From assembly GCF_016586355.1 (NCBI RefSeq), contig NZ_BLYI01000070.1, forward strand, positions 47,134-111,133: a DNA stretch of 64,000 nucleotides, written 5' to 3'. The position numbers were made by a program, and so were the translations under genes. The first letter of the stretch is position 1; each line of letters opens with the position of its first letter. The notes below the pieces were generated by a model. It made no database searches. It was not told where the DNA came from and worked only from the letters and a program-made list of their open reading frames with translations. Of this stretch, positions 18,099-27,174 are shown in pieces. Source of the stretch: Anaerostipes butyraticus. Its GTDB lineage: Bacteria > Bacillota > Clostridia > Lachnospirales > Lachnospiraceae.

Positions 18099-19172
18099 TT
18101 ATAATTTTTCTTTCAGTTCTATGATTTTTTTCTCTATCTCCCGGATTGTGTCCATAAATACCTGATCATCCTGTCCGGTAGGATCTTCCAGACCCCAGTC
18201 CACAGTTTTCTTCCCCGGAACATTCGGGCACGCCACATTGCATCCCATGGTTACATAAAGATCCGCCTCCGGTATCTCATCCAGCAGTTTGGGATACTGT
18301 TCTTGTTCCATATCAATCCCATACTCCTGCTTCATCAGTCTTACTGCATCCTGGTTGATCTGCGGTTTTGTCTGAGTCCCGGCAGAATAACAGTCAGCAG
18401 TGTCTGCCAGATATTTTTTCCCAAGAGCTTCCGCAATCTGGCTCCTGCAGGAATTATGAACACAGAGAAAGGCTATCTTCTTTTTCGCCCGGTTAAAAAA
18501 CGGACATCGTTTTCCAATACACTGATTGTTCTGTCCACTGTGGGAACAGATAATCTCTGACTGCCCCATATCTACATTTAAATTTTCTTTCACAAACTCC
18601 ACAGCTTTCTGAATGGAAAGATAAGAATCCCTCTTGCAGCAGCGCGGTCCCCCAACCTCTCCAATGGCTCCCAGAGCCGCGGATGTCATCTTGTGAGACA
18701 GGGCAAAATTATCTGTTCCAAGAGGCGTAGAGCCAGTCACAATGGAAATAAACATTCCGGCGCTGATTCCCGCTCCGCAGGCGCCCCAGAATCCGCAGGC
18801 TCCGCCTGGCACTGATTTTCCTCTGCTGTTCATCTCGATCAATGCTTTTTCAAGATCAATCTCTCCTCCTGCGTTTTTATAAGCAGTCAGCAGAGCCATT
18901 CCCACCATCACATGATGCTCCGGTCCGTGCATATGGCAGAACGGCAGATCCATCATTTGATTCAGAATCTCTGCCGGATCTTTGGATGTTTCCTTCAGAC
19001 ACAGACCTACAAGACTGTCAATTCCCTGCATATGACATTCATTGCAGACGTAATGTCCGTTGACACACCGGGTTTTGCTCTTTTCTTTTTTATGGCATAA
19101 TTCGCACTCCATCTCAATATCTTCATTCAGATATTCCAGAGGCGCTTTACAGATCAGACACTCTTCTTTCAT
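18099..19172 (-). CDS. DUF5714 domain fused to thioredoxin-type arsenate reductase
   Basis: 357-residue two-part protein. Residues 1-225 form a cysteine-rich DUF5714-like region: CLICKAPLEYL, CELCHKK, YVCNECHMQGID, then LPFCHMHGPEHHVMVG and GGACGFWGACGAGISAG. Residues 230-357 form a low-molecular-weight-phosphatase-like ArsC: the phosphate loop Cys237-VHNSC-Arg243-Ser244 and the redox pair Cys311/Cys315 in MGCNVACP, with DWGLEDP completing the active site. The ArsC part should reduce arsenate to arsenite with thioredoxin. The function of the N-terminal part is unknown; its Cys/His clusters suggest metal or iron-sulfur binding. It lies beside a metal ATPase, which suggests a metal/metalloid stress locus; no ArsR or arsenite efflux gene is nearby. 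Confidence 0.82.
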   Translation of the reverse strand: MKEECLICKAPLEYLNEDIEMECELCHKKEKSKTRCVNGHYVCNECHMQGIDSLVGLCLKETSKDPAEILNQMMDLPFCHMHGPEHHVMVGMALLTAYKNAGGEIDLEKALIEMNSRGKSVPGGACGFWGACGAGISAGMFISIVTGSTPLGTDNFALSHKMTSAALGAIGEVGGPRCCKRDSYLSIQKAVEFVKENLNVDMGQSEIICSHSGQNNQCIGKRCPFFNRAKKKIAFLCVHNSCRSQIAEALGKKYLADTADCYSAGTQTKPQINQDAVRLMKQEYGIDMEQEQYPKLLDEIPEADLYVTMGCNVACPNVPGKKTVDWGLEDPTGQDDQVFMDTIREIEKKIIELKEKL

Positions 19173-19233
19173 AAATTTTCCTTACTCTCCTTCATTTTAT
19201 ATATCATTCTTTTCTAAAACTTTATTTTCATTG

Positions 19234-21717
19234 CTATAGGAATCTTCCGGTGATGCTTTCCGGCGTTTCTTTTATCATCTGCGGCGTTCCTGACGCCACA
19301 ATGCGCCCGCCGGCTTCGCCTCCGCCCGGTCCCATATCAATGACATAATCCGCATTTCGTATCACATCCAGATCATGTTCGATCACAATGACCGTTGCCC
19401 CATGACGGATTAATGTCTGGAAAACTCCCAGCAGAGTTTCCACATCCAGCGGATGCAGGCCGATAGTCGGCTCATCAAAAACGAACACAGAGTCTGACTG
19501 GGCTTTTCCCATTTCACTGGCCAGTTTCAGACGCTGAGCCTCACCGCCGGACAGGTTCGGCGTTTCTTCTCCTAATGTAAGATACCCCAGTCCCAGATCT
19601 TCCAGTACCTGCAGACGGCGGTGCACTAATTTCAGATCTTTGCACGCTTCCAGTGCAGTGTGAATGTCCATCGCCATTAAATCCGGGAGCGAATACTTCT
19701 GACCCTCTTTATTCTGATAATGAATCTTTCCCGCATCTTTTCCATAGCGGGAGCCTCTGCATTCCGGACAAGGAATATCCACATCCGGCAAAAACTGCAC
19801 ATCCAGACTGATAACTCCTGTACCATCGCAGACCGGACATCGCAGACATCCTTTGTTATAAGAAAAATCTCCTGCTTTATATCCATGCTCTTTCGCTTCC
19901 GGTGTACGTGCAAAAATCTTCCGAAGCTCCGCATGCACATTAGCATAGGTTGCCACCGTTGAACGAACATTAATGCCAATCGGCGTTGCATCAATCAGCT
20001 TCACCTGTGAAATTCCCGCAGTATCCACAGCGTGCACATGTTCCGGCAGTTTTTCCCCCTGGATCTGAGCCTCCAGCCCCGGAATCAGGCTTTCCAGAAT
20101 CAATGTTGTTTTCCCGGATCCGGACACCCCGGTTATCACAGTCATTCTTCCTTTCGGTATCTCTGCTTCCAGCGGCTTCACTGTATGGATGGTTCCTGTA
20201 GAAAGATGGATTTTCCCTTCGTCAAACATCGCCTCCATCGGAGTCTGCTCCCGCAGGCTGGCTCTTGGATGATCTGCCAGAAATGGACCGATTTTGGAAT
20301 CTGCATTTTTCGTCAAATCATCTACCGTTCCCTGAGCAATCACACGTCCTCCGTCAGATCCTGCGTCCGGCCCCATTTCAATGATCCAGTCAGCTTCTGA
20401 TAAAATCTGCGTATCATGGTCCACCAGCACCACTGAGTTTCCATCATCGATCAGGTCATGCATGACTCCTGTCAGACCAATGATATTGGATGGATGCAGC
20501 CCGATGGACGGCTCGTCCAGCACATACAGAACTCCGGTGGTACGATTTCTTACTGCACGTGCCAGCTGCATTCTCTGACGTTCTCCCGTTGAAAGCGTGG
20601 ATGCCGCACGATCAAGAGTCAGATATCCAAGTCCAAGATCCATCAGCCGCTTTGCCACGGTCTGAAAAGACTCACAGATGCTCTCTGCCATCGACCGCAT
20701 TTCTTCCGGCAGACTTTCGGGCACACCTGATACCCAGCCGGTCAGATCTTCCAGTGTCATTTTACACGCCTCATCCAGAGATATTCCTCCAAGCTTCGGT
20801 GCCCTGGCGTCCGCGCTCAGGCGGCTTCCTCCGCAGTCCGGACAGATGTCTTCTTTCAGGAACTTTTCCACACGCTTCATTCCCTTTTCATCCTTCACCT
20901 TGGAAAGGGCATTTTCAACTGTCCGAACCGCACTGTAGTAAGTAAAATCCAGTTCTGAGACGGCATCCGTTTTTTTCGCACGGTAAAGAATGTGCTTCTT
21001 CTCTGCCGGACCATCAAACACGATTTCTTTTTCTTTATCCGTCAGATCCCGAAACGGCACATCTGTACGCACTCCCATTTCACGGCATACATCCGTCATC
21101 AGATCCCACATCAGCGATCTCCATGGCGCCACCGCTCCTTCATCAATCGTCAGACTTTCATCCGGGACCAGAACAGACCGGTCAACGGTACGCACAATGC
21201 CGGTGCCGCCGCAGGTCTTGCAGGCTCCCTGGCTGTTAAAAGCCAGTTCCTCCGCAGAAGGCGCATAAAATTCCGTGCCGCACTCCGGACAGACAAGAGG
21301 TTTCTCTGCGGCAGCCGCCAGAGAAGGCGGTACATAATGACCCTTTGGACAGCGGTGGCTGGCCAGGCGGGAATACATTAGTCTGAGACTGTTTAACAGC
21401 TCAGTTCCCGTACCAAAAGTACTTCGGATTCCCGGCACGCCGGGACGCTGATGCAGCGCCAATGCCGCCGGCACATACAGCACTTCATCCACCTGAGCTT
21501 TTGCCGCCTGGGTCATTCGGCGTCGGGTATAAGTAGACAGTGCTTCCAGATAGCGCCTTGAGCCCTCGGCATACAGAACGCCCAGCGCCAGAGATGATTT
21601 TCCCGAACCGGAAACTCCGGCAATCCCTACGATCTGATTCAACGGCACATCCACATCAATATTTTTCAGGTTATGAACCCGTGCGCCGCGGATTTGGATA
21701 TGATCATGCATTGTCAT
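19234..21717 (-). CDS. UvrA2-like ABC ATPase (excinuclease UvrA paralogue)
   Basis: 827 residues with two ABC ATPase modules: Walker A GVSGSGKSS near residue 33 and GVSGSGKTT near 535; signatures LSTGERQRMQLA and LSGGEAQRLKLA; Walker B VLDEPSIGLHP and VFDEPTIGLHP. Zinc-finger CxxC pairs are present (CPECGTEF...CKTCGG; CPVCDG...CPECRG). It is about 110 residues shorter than housekeeping UvrA, and the region between the first Walker A and the first zinc module lacks the UvrB-binding insert. This is the class II UvrA/DrrC-like pattern, often linked to resistance to DNA-binding drugs rather than general excision repair. It stands alone in this window. Confidence 0.85.
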   Translation of the reverse strand: MTMHDHIQIRGARVHNLKNIDVDVPLNQIVGIAGVSGSGKSSLALGVLYAEGSRRYLEALSTYTRRRMTQAAKAQVDEVLYVPAALALHQRPGVPGIRSTFGTGTELLNSLRLMYSRLASHRCPKGHYVPPSLAAAAEKPLVCPECGTEFYAPSAEELAFNSQGACKTCGGTGIVRTVDRSVLVPDESLTIDEGAVAPWRSLMWDLMTDVCREMGVRTDVPFRDLTDKEKEIVFDGPAEKKHILYRAKKTDAVSELDFTYYSAVRTVENALSKVKDEKGMKRVEKFLKEDICPDCGGSRLSADARAPKLGGISLDEACKMTLEDLTGWVSGVPESLPEEMRSMAESICESFQTVAKRLMDLGLGYLTLDRAASTLSTGERQRMQLARAVRNRTTGVLYVLDEPSIGLHPSNIIGLTGVMHDLIDDGNSVVLVDHDTQILSEADWIIEMGPDAGSDGGRVIAQGTVDDLTKNADSKIGPFLADHPRASLREQTPMEAMFDEGKIHLSTGTIHTVKPLEAEIPKGRMTVITGVSGSGKTTLILESLIPGLEAQIQGEKLPEHVHAVDTAGISQVKLIDATPIGINVRSTVATYANVHAELRKIFARTPEAKEHGYKAGDFSYNKGCLRCPVCDGTGVISLDVQFLPDVDIPCPECRGSRYGKDAGKIHYQNKEGQKYSLPDLMAMDIHTALEACKDLKLVHRRLQVLEDLGLGYLTLGEETPNLSGGEAQRLKLASEMGKAQSDSVFVFDEPTIGLHPLDVETLLGVFQTLIRHGATVIVIEHDLDVIRNADYVIDMGPGGGEAGGRIVASGTPQMIKETPESITGRFL

Positions 21718-21766
21718 CTACGTCCTTTCTTCTTGTAACTGAATCTCGTACTTTTCTTACTATTGA

Positions 21767-22555
21767 TTATAATCCTTTTGGTCCGCTTTTACTATTCTCA
21801 AAAAAATCCGCTTCTTCTTTTTGGCGTACAAATTCTTTATTTGCTTCTTCTAGTTCTTCCATCGCAGGCTTCATATGTTCTTTCACATACTGCGCACACT
21901 CTTTGATAAATTTCCTTTCGATGCTGTATACAGAGTCATCTATGGAAGCTTCTTCTATTTTTTTATACATTGTATCAGCAGTTCCAAGTACTTCTCCCAA
22001 AACAATCTGCATTTCTAATATTTTATAAAAATAATACATTTTCAGATGCAGCTCTTTCTGCATTATTTGTTCAAAATTATCTGCGCACAATTTATAATAA
22101 TCATTCCACCGGTTCAGGGAGGCTATCCTGCTGTTTATATCATTTCCTTTTATTTGATCCGCCTGACTTTTCATTCTTTCCAGCAGAACCTTCTGTTCTT
22201 TCTTTTTCTTATGTAATTCTTCTGATATCGTATTCTTTCTTTCCTTTTTTTCAAGCCATATTACGGGTTCTTCAGCATCTTCTTTCTGCGGTTTAAATCT
22301 GAAATGTTCTGTTTTATCATTCCGCCACCGATAAATCGTTCGGTTCACAATGTCTCTCTTTTTCTGTTCATTGATTTCTCCAATTAACTCCGGCTCAACT
22401 CCAAAATACTCGGCTAATTGCATTTTCCTACTCTCAGGTATGCTTTTCTTTCCGTTTTCCCAGGCACTTATCATCTGGCGCGATACACCTATTTCTGCTG
22501 CCAGTTCACCAACTGAATAATTGCATTGAATTCTTATTATCTTTAATCCGTTCAT
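21767..22555 (-). CDS. XRE-family helix-turn-helix protein with long helical tail
   Basis: 262 residues. Residues 1-60 form a Cro/CI-type DNA-binding domain (YSVGELAAEIGVSRQMISAWENGKKSIPES). The remaining 200 residues are highly charged and helical, probably coiled coil (EELHKKKKEQKVLLERMKSQ; MEELEEANKEFVRQKEEAD), with no recognised enzyme motif. It is directly downstream of the DUF262/DUF1524 gene on the same strand, separated by a terminator of that gene, so it may regulate or partner that defence protein. The fold of the tail is my inference from composition. Confidence 0.75.
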   Translation of the reverse strand: MNGLKIIRIQCNYSVGELAAEIGVSRQMISAWENGKKSIPESRKMQLAEYFGVEPELIGEINEQKKRDIVNRTIYRWRNDKTEHFRFKPQKEDAEEPVIWLEKKERKNTISEELHKKKKEQKVLLERMKSQADQIKGNDINSRIASLNRWNDYYKLCADNFEQIMQKELHLKMYYFYKILEMQIVLGEVLGTADTMYKKIEEASIDDSVYSIERKFIKECAQYVKEHMKPAMEELEEANKEFVRQKEEADFFENSKSGPKGL

Positions 22556-22612
22556 TACTTACCTCCATATTCATTTCTGTTCAGGAGAGCGCTCTCTTGA
22601 TATATCAACAAT

Positions 22613-22657
22613 AAAAAAGGTTGACAACAAGTGTCAACCTGGAACCGCAAGCGGTTC
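22613..22657 (-). terminator. Terminator after the DUF262/DUF1524 gene (two hairpins)
   Basis: On the minus strand a GGAACCGC-type hairpin (22641-22657) is followed by a perfect GGTTGACA/TGTCAACC stem (22619-22639) and TTTTTTATT. This ends the DUF262 gene about 60 bases past its stop. Confidence 0.8.
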
Positions 22658-22697
22658 TTAAAAACAAATTGAATTTTTCTGTAATCCTTACTTCTTC

Positions 22698-24518
22698 TTA
22701 CCGAAACATCTCATCGTTCCATATGAGTTTTGTCAATTCTACCAGCACTGCTGTTCTTTCTGTTATTTCCGTCTTGCCAAATTTAGCATATGCCCTGAAT
22801 CCCAGATTGTGATCCGCAATGAATTTTTTAAACTGCGGATGATTCTGATATGCTGAATCTCCAAGTGATTCCGTATAAATATTTCCTTCATTGGAACAAT
22901 ACTTTTTCAACTTATACTCATATCCTGCGTCATTCAGACTGGCATTGATGCTCTTATGAAGCAGCAACAATGCTCCCACACTATTTCTCCATCGTCTGAA
23001 ATCATCCTGATCCGAATATTCACTGGTAAACCACTCATAATGATCGGCAATGATATGCTCTATCTCGAATGGATTCTTCGTCTGCGTATTCATATAATTG
23101 CAGTAATTGGATGCAACCCCTGTCTGTTCCTCAATATAGCCGGTAACTCGCGCCAGAAAATGTTTTATATATTTTTTTGTAAAGCTGTTAAGTCCCCAGT
23201 TATAAAGTGCTGTTTCAGACACGAATGCAAGATTGATATACTGCTGCTGCAATTTACTTTTTAATGCAGGAATATCCGTCATACGAATATCCTTTGTCAC
23301 ATTGAATACAAAATTCTTAATAGTGCTGTAATTTACAGATCTGTAATTTATAACTCTTGAGATAATCAAAAGATCAATAAACCTTGCTGTCAGATTGATC
23401 TTCTCTGTAATCACCGGCCATGGATCTTCGTAGCATATCGGAGCCAGCAGCAGCTGAGGCTGTAATGTAAAGTTAACCCGGGCATTATAGTAAACATACT
23501 TTGTTTCCTCTGAAAATACTGCTTCAGCTTTGCGGATCAATTCGTATACATCAGCAAATTTGGCAAACTTCTTTATAAACAGTTCATAATCATCTGAACT
23601 GTTCAGTCCAAGTTTTTCACGTTCATCTCTCACCCATTTATGAAATGAACCGCTAATAATATCAAAATCTTTATTCTTCGCTTTTGCCCTGTTTTCACGG
23701 ATGGTTTCCGCATAATGCGCCCTCAGCCATACCTTTATAAAAACTTCATCGCCCTTATCGTCATCCCGCTTTAGCAAGAGAATCTTGTCTTTCCAGAGAT
23801 TGTTCATTTTTTCTCTCACAGAATCAGATTTAATTTCCGAAAGCAGGTAGCCTTTTAACATTTCCGTGGAAGTCAGGCTAAGTCCCCGGTCATTCATGGT
23901 AACAAAGATTTTGTGAGCGTCTTGTTCTGTCGTTGCTACAATTTCAATAAAAAATACTTTTTCCGCCAGCCAGTCACAGAAATGCAGTAAAAGATCATCC
24001 GATATATCCTCAGGAAAAACCTCCTGAATATCCTGATATCTTCCATAAAGATTACATACCGATTCGCCTGCTCCGGTAACGTCAAAATCCACATTATTAA
24101 AAATAGCTTCCATACATTCCTGGCGGTCATCGACATTGATATTAAATGACTTCGTGCCAAAGGATTCAGAAAAAATCATAGTTTCGATCATATTGTAACT
24201 CTGCCCGGCTGCCTTTAATCTGTTATTCAGGTACATCAGAAGCAAAGTTAAAGATGATAATCTCTGCTGACCGTCAATAATCGCATTTTCTCTGCCGGCT
24301 AATATAATCGATCCCATGAAATAGGTCCCATAATCAGCAACTGCCGGTCTTGTATCCCCAGGTTTATAATAGTCCAGAAATTCTGAAGTCAGATCATCGA
24401 TCAGTTCTTCGATATGTTTCCGCTGCCACATATATTCCCGCTGGTAATAATGAATTGAATATTTCGTATTTTGAAGCAGCTGTCTTAAATTCTTCGGTGA
24501 ACCCTCAATCTTCTTCAT
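22698..24518 (-). CDS. DUF262/DUF1524 protein (GmrSD-type nuclease family)
   Basis: 606 residues. The N-terminal DUF262 part has the nucleotide-handling motifs YSIHYYQREYMW (residues 19-30) and IIDGQQRLSSLTLLLMYLNN (about 77-96), plus ILxxMNDRGLSLTSTEMLKGYLL. The C-terminal DUF1524 part contains an HNH-like EIEHIIADH motif near residue 500 and a later SVGALLLLHKSINASLND segment in which HNH-family asparagine residues are visible. Type IV enzymes GmrS/GmrD and BrxU share this architecture and cut modified phage DNA using NTP. A 5' promoter region of 40 bases separates it from rlmD. A defence role is likely but inferred from family. Confidence 0.82.
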   Translation of the reverse strand: MKKIEGSPKNLRQLLQNTKYSIHYYQREYMWQRKHIEELIDDLTSEFLDYYKPGDTRPAVADYGTYFMGSIILAGRENAIIDGQQRLSSLTLLLMYLNNRLKAAGQSYNMIETMIFSESFGTKSFNINVDDRQECMEAIFNNVDFDVTGAGESVCNLYGRYQDIQEVFPEDISDDLLLHFCDWLAEKVFFIEIVATTEQDAHKIFVTMNDRGLSLTSTEMLKGYLLSEIKSDSVREKMNNLWKDKILLLKRDDDKGDEVFIKVWLRAHYAETIRENRAKAKNKDFDIISGSFHKWVRDEREKLGLNSSDDYELFIKKFAKFADVYELIRKAEAVFSEETKYVYYNARVNFTLQPQLLLAPICYEDPWPVITEKINLTARFIDLLIISRVINYRSVNYSTIKNFVFNVTKDIRMTDIPALKSKLQQQYINLAFVSETALYNWGLNSFTKKYIKHFLARVTGYIEEQTGVASNYCNYMNTQTKNPFEIEHIIADHYEWFTSEYSDQDDFRRWRNSVGALLLLHKSINASLNDAGYEYKLKKYCSNEGNIYTESLGDSAYQNHPQFKKFIADHNLGFRAYAKFGKTEITERTAVLVELTKLIWNDEMFR

Positions 24519-24559
24519 AAGTCCATCCTTTCTGCCTTTGTTTTATTGAAACGGTTGAT

Positions 24560-25939
24560 TTACTTATCTTTTCTTGATAAAAGGCACACTGTCTCTACAT
24601 GCCCGCTGTGTCCGAACTGGTCTACGACACTGACTTTGTCCACCTGATATCCCTGCTCTCCCAGTATTTTCACGTCTCTCGCCAGTGTAGCCGGATCACA
24701 GCTTACATAGACAATTCGTTTCGGCGCCATTTTTACCATGGTATCCAGCAGTTTCCCATCGCATCCTTTTCGCGGCGGATCCACAACGATAACATCCGCA
24801 TACACACCGTTCTTTTCATATTCTCCCGGCAGTACTTCCTCTGCTTTTCCCACGAAGAACTGTGCATTGTCAAATCCGTTCATTCTGGCGTTCAGTCTTG
24901 CATCGTCAATAGCTTCCGGCACGATTTCCACGCCGTAGACCTGTTTTGCTTTCTGAGCCAGGAACAAAGAAATAGTTCCAATGCCGCAGTACAGATCCCA
25001 TACGGTTTCCTCTCCTTCCAGCTGCGCATACTCCAATGCCTTTTCATAGAGAATCCTCGTCTGTCTCGGATTCACCTGGAAAAAAGACAGAGGTCCGATC
25101 TGATATTTTACATTCCCAATGTAATCATAAATATACGGCGGTCCATACACTTCTTCAATCTGACTTCCCAGAATCTTGTTGGTCCGCTCCCGGTTGACAT
25201 TCACACAGATGCTGGTCATTCCTTCGATTTCCCGCAGAGAATCAACAAGCTGTTCCGCATTTTTCAGCTTTTTCCTGTTTCCGTTAAGCACAAGACAGAC
25301 CATCACTTCTCCAGTGGTAAATCCGACTCTCGTCACGATATGGCGCACCAGTCCCTTCCCGGTCTTTTCATCATACGCGGAAATATGGTTTTTCCTCATA
25401 TAATGCAGTACTTTTTCCAGGATTTTCTGATTCACCGGATGCTGAATGGCACAGTCGGTACACGGAATGATCTGATGCGATTTGCCCGCATAAAATCCGG
25501 TTACCAGATTGCCTTCTTTGTCTGTCCCCACAGGAAACTGGGCCTTGTTTCTGTAATGGTACGGTTCATCCATGCCATAGACCGGTTCCATTTTTTCCTC
25601 AATATTTTCCAGGCCGCCAATCCGCTCCAGGCAGTTTTTTACCTTGCGGAACTTATATTCCAGCTGTTTTTCATAAGATAAGTGCTGCAGGGTGCAGCCT
25701 CCGCACGGTCTTGCCACAGGACAAACCGGTTTCACACGGTCTCTGGACGGCTCCAGCACTTCTTCCACCCGGGCATAGCCGTATTTTTTCTTGGCTTTCA
25801 TGATCTTTGCCCGGACTCTGTCTCCCACTACAGCGTCCTTTAAAAAGAGGGCATAGCCGTCCACATGGCCGATGCCCTCTCCTTCATTTCCTATGTCATC
25901 AATATACAGTTCAACCATCTGATTTTTCTTAAATTCCAT
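24560..25939 (-). CDS. rlmD: 23S rRNA (uracil-C5)-methyltransferase, RlmD/RumA family
   Basis: 459 residues from the ATG at 25937-25939 (AGAGGTG upstream). An N-terminal TRAM domain (VELYIDDIGNEGEGIGHVDGYALFLKDAVVGDRV) is followed by an iron-sulfur motif CPVARPCGGCTLQH with further Cys in DCAIQH. The C-terminal SAM-dependent methyltransferase domain has DLYCGIGTISLFLA, VVDPPRKGC and the catalytic-cysteine motif VSCDPATLARD. It makes 5-methyluridine in 23S rRNA; which of the two family targets (U1939 or U747) cannot be read here. It starts 8 bases after the YhaM gene and is co-transcribed with it. Confidence 0.92.
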   Translation of the reverse strand: MEFKKNQMVELYIDDIGNEGEGIGHVDGYALFLKDAVVGDRVRAKIMKAKKKYGYARVEEVLEPSRDRVKPVCPVARPCGGCTLQHLSYEKQLEYKFRKVKNCLERIGGLENIEEKMEPVYGMDEPYHYRNKAQFPVGTDKEGNLVTGFYAGKSHQIIPCTDCAIQHPVNQKILEKVLHYMRKNHISAYDEKTGKGLVRHIVTRVGFTTGEVMVCLVLNGNRKKLKNAEQLVDSLREIEGMTSICVNVNRERTNKILGSQIEEVYGPPYIYDYIGNVKYQIGPLSFFQVNPRQTRILYEKALEYAQLEGEETVWDLYCGIGTISLFLAQKAKQVYGVEIVPEAIDDARLNARMNGFDNAQFFVGKAEEVLPGEYEKNGVYADVIVVDPPRKGCDGKLLDTMVKMAPKRIVYVSCDPATLARDVKILGEQGYQVDKVSVVDQFGHSGHVETVCLLSRKDK

Positions 25940-25947
25940 ATTCACCT

Positions 25948-26889
25948 CTAAATTGATGTTTTTCGGATTCTTGTATCCAGAAGTCTCTGGAATCCGGACC
26001 ATTCCTGGTCTTCTTTCTGTTTTTCAATGATTTCTGCAAATGTTTCCATTCTGGCGTCCAGATTATCTGCCTGGCTCAGTGCAATGGCTTCCAGCAGCGC
26101 CGGTTTTTTCGGAGAACCGAATTCCAGTTCCCCATGATGTGCCAGAATACAGTGTTTCACTTCGTTTGCCAGTTTCGGCGGAAATCCCGGGATCTGACGC
26201 ATCAGGCGGTCTAATTTAATCGCTCCCATCACGATATGTCCCACCAGCTGTCCTTCATCCGTGTAATCATTTTCAGGAAATCCTGATAATTCTTCTACTT
26301 TTCCCATGTCATGCCACAGCGCGCTCATAACCAGCAGATCCCGGTTGATCTGCGGATACAAAGCCGCATAGCTTTCACAGATTTTCGCCACAGACAGGCT
26401 GTGTTCCAGAAGTCCTCCAATGTAACCGTGATGCACGCTCTTAGCTGCAGAATGAACTTTGAATTCTCTGGCGAAATCCTGATCTTCTATAAAAATCATT
26501 TCTGCCAGTTTCCTTAAATGCGGTTCTTTTGTTCTCTGAATCATCTGAACCAGCTCATCATACATGCCGTCAATATCTTTTTTCGTACTTGGCATATAAT
26601 CGGTCATGCTGTATTCCCCTTCCTGCGCCTTGCGGATCCGGTGGATGTTCAGCTGATTGGATCCCTGATAACTGGTCACCTGTCCTCTTACATGGATATA
26701 ATCCATTGCCTCGAAATGACCGATGGCATTGGTCAGCTCCCATACCTTTCCGTCAATGACTCCCGTTTTATCCTGAAGGGTAAGAGAATAATAAGACTTC
26801 CCATACTTTGATGTCCCCGGAGATTTGGTCTTGCACAAATACACCTCAGAAACCTGATCGCCTTCTCTTAACTCACTAATATACCTCAT
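25948..26889 (-). CDS. yhaM: 3'-5' exoribonuclease YhaM
   Basis: 313 residues. An N-terminal OB-fold nucleic-acid-binding domain (QVSEVYLCKTKSPGTSKYGKSYYSLTLQDKTG) is followed by an HD phosphohydrolase domain with HHGYIGGLLEHSLSV, SALWHDMGKVEEL (the HD pair) and CILAHHGELEFGS. This order and length match YhaM of B. subtilis, which trims RNA and DNA from the 3' end using divalent metal. It is first in a two-gene operon with rlmD. Confidence 0.92.
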   Translation of the reverse strand: MRYISELREGDQVSEVYLCKTKSPGTSKYGKSYYSLTLQDKTGVIDGKVWELTNAIGHFEAMDYIHVRGQVTSYQGSNQLNIHRIRKAQEGEYSMTDYMPSTKKDIDGMYDELVQMIQRTKEPHLRKLAEMIFIEDQDFAREFKVHSAAKSVHHGYIGGLLEHSLSVAKICESYAALYPQINRDLLVMSALWHDMGKVEELSGFPENDYTDEGQLVGHIVMGAIKLDRLMRQIPGFPPKLANEVKHCILAHHGELEFGSPKKPALLEAIALSQADNLDARMETFAEIIEKQKEDQEWSGFQRLLDTRIRKTSI

Positions 26890-27174
26890 AACATTGCCTT
26901 TCTAATTATAAAATCACTCCATGCTCTTTCGGGCACTTTTACATTTCATTATGCCACAGATTTTCTCTAAAATCCATATAAAACGCCTCTTATCCTAAAA
27001 AAGAACAAGCGCTGTTTGTTTTTTACTCTTTTGCCGTTTTACCTATAGATTTATTTATGCTATACTATATTTATTTCCAGTTATTTCCATTTATTTTGTT
27101 AAATTTCTATACATTTTATTTCTCTTCTCTTTACACATTTCTTTTCTTTTTCTATAATAAAAGGAGACATCATT

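Noticed and set aside
24599..25681. Long open frame (360 codons) on the plus strand opposite rlmD
   Set aside because: It lies wholly antisense to a well-supported gene, has no ribosome binding site and its protein shows no family pattern.
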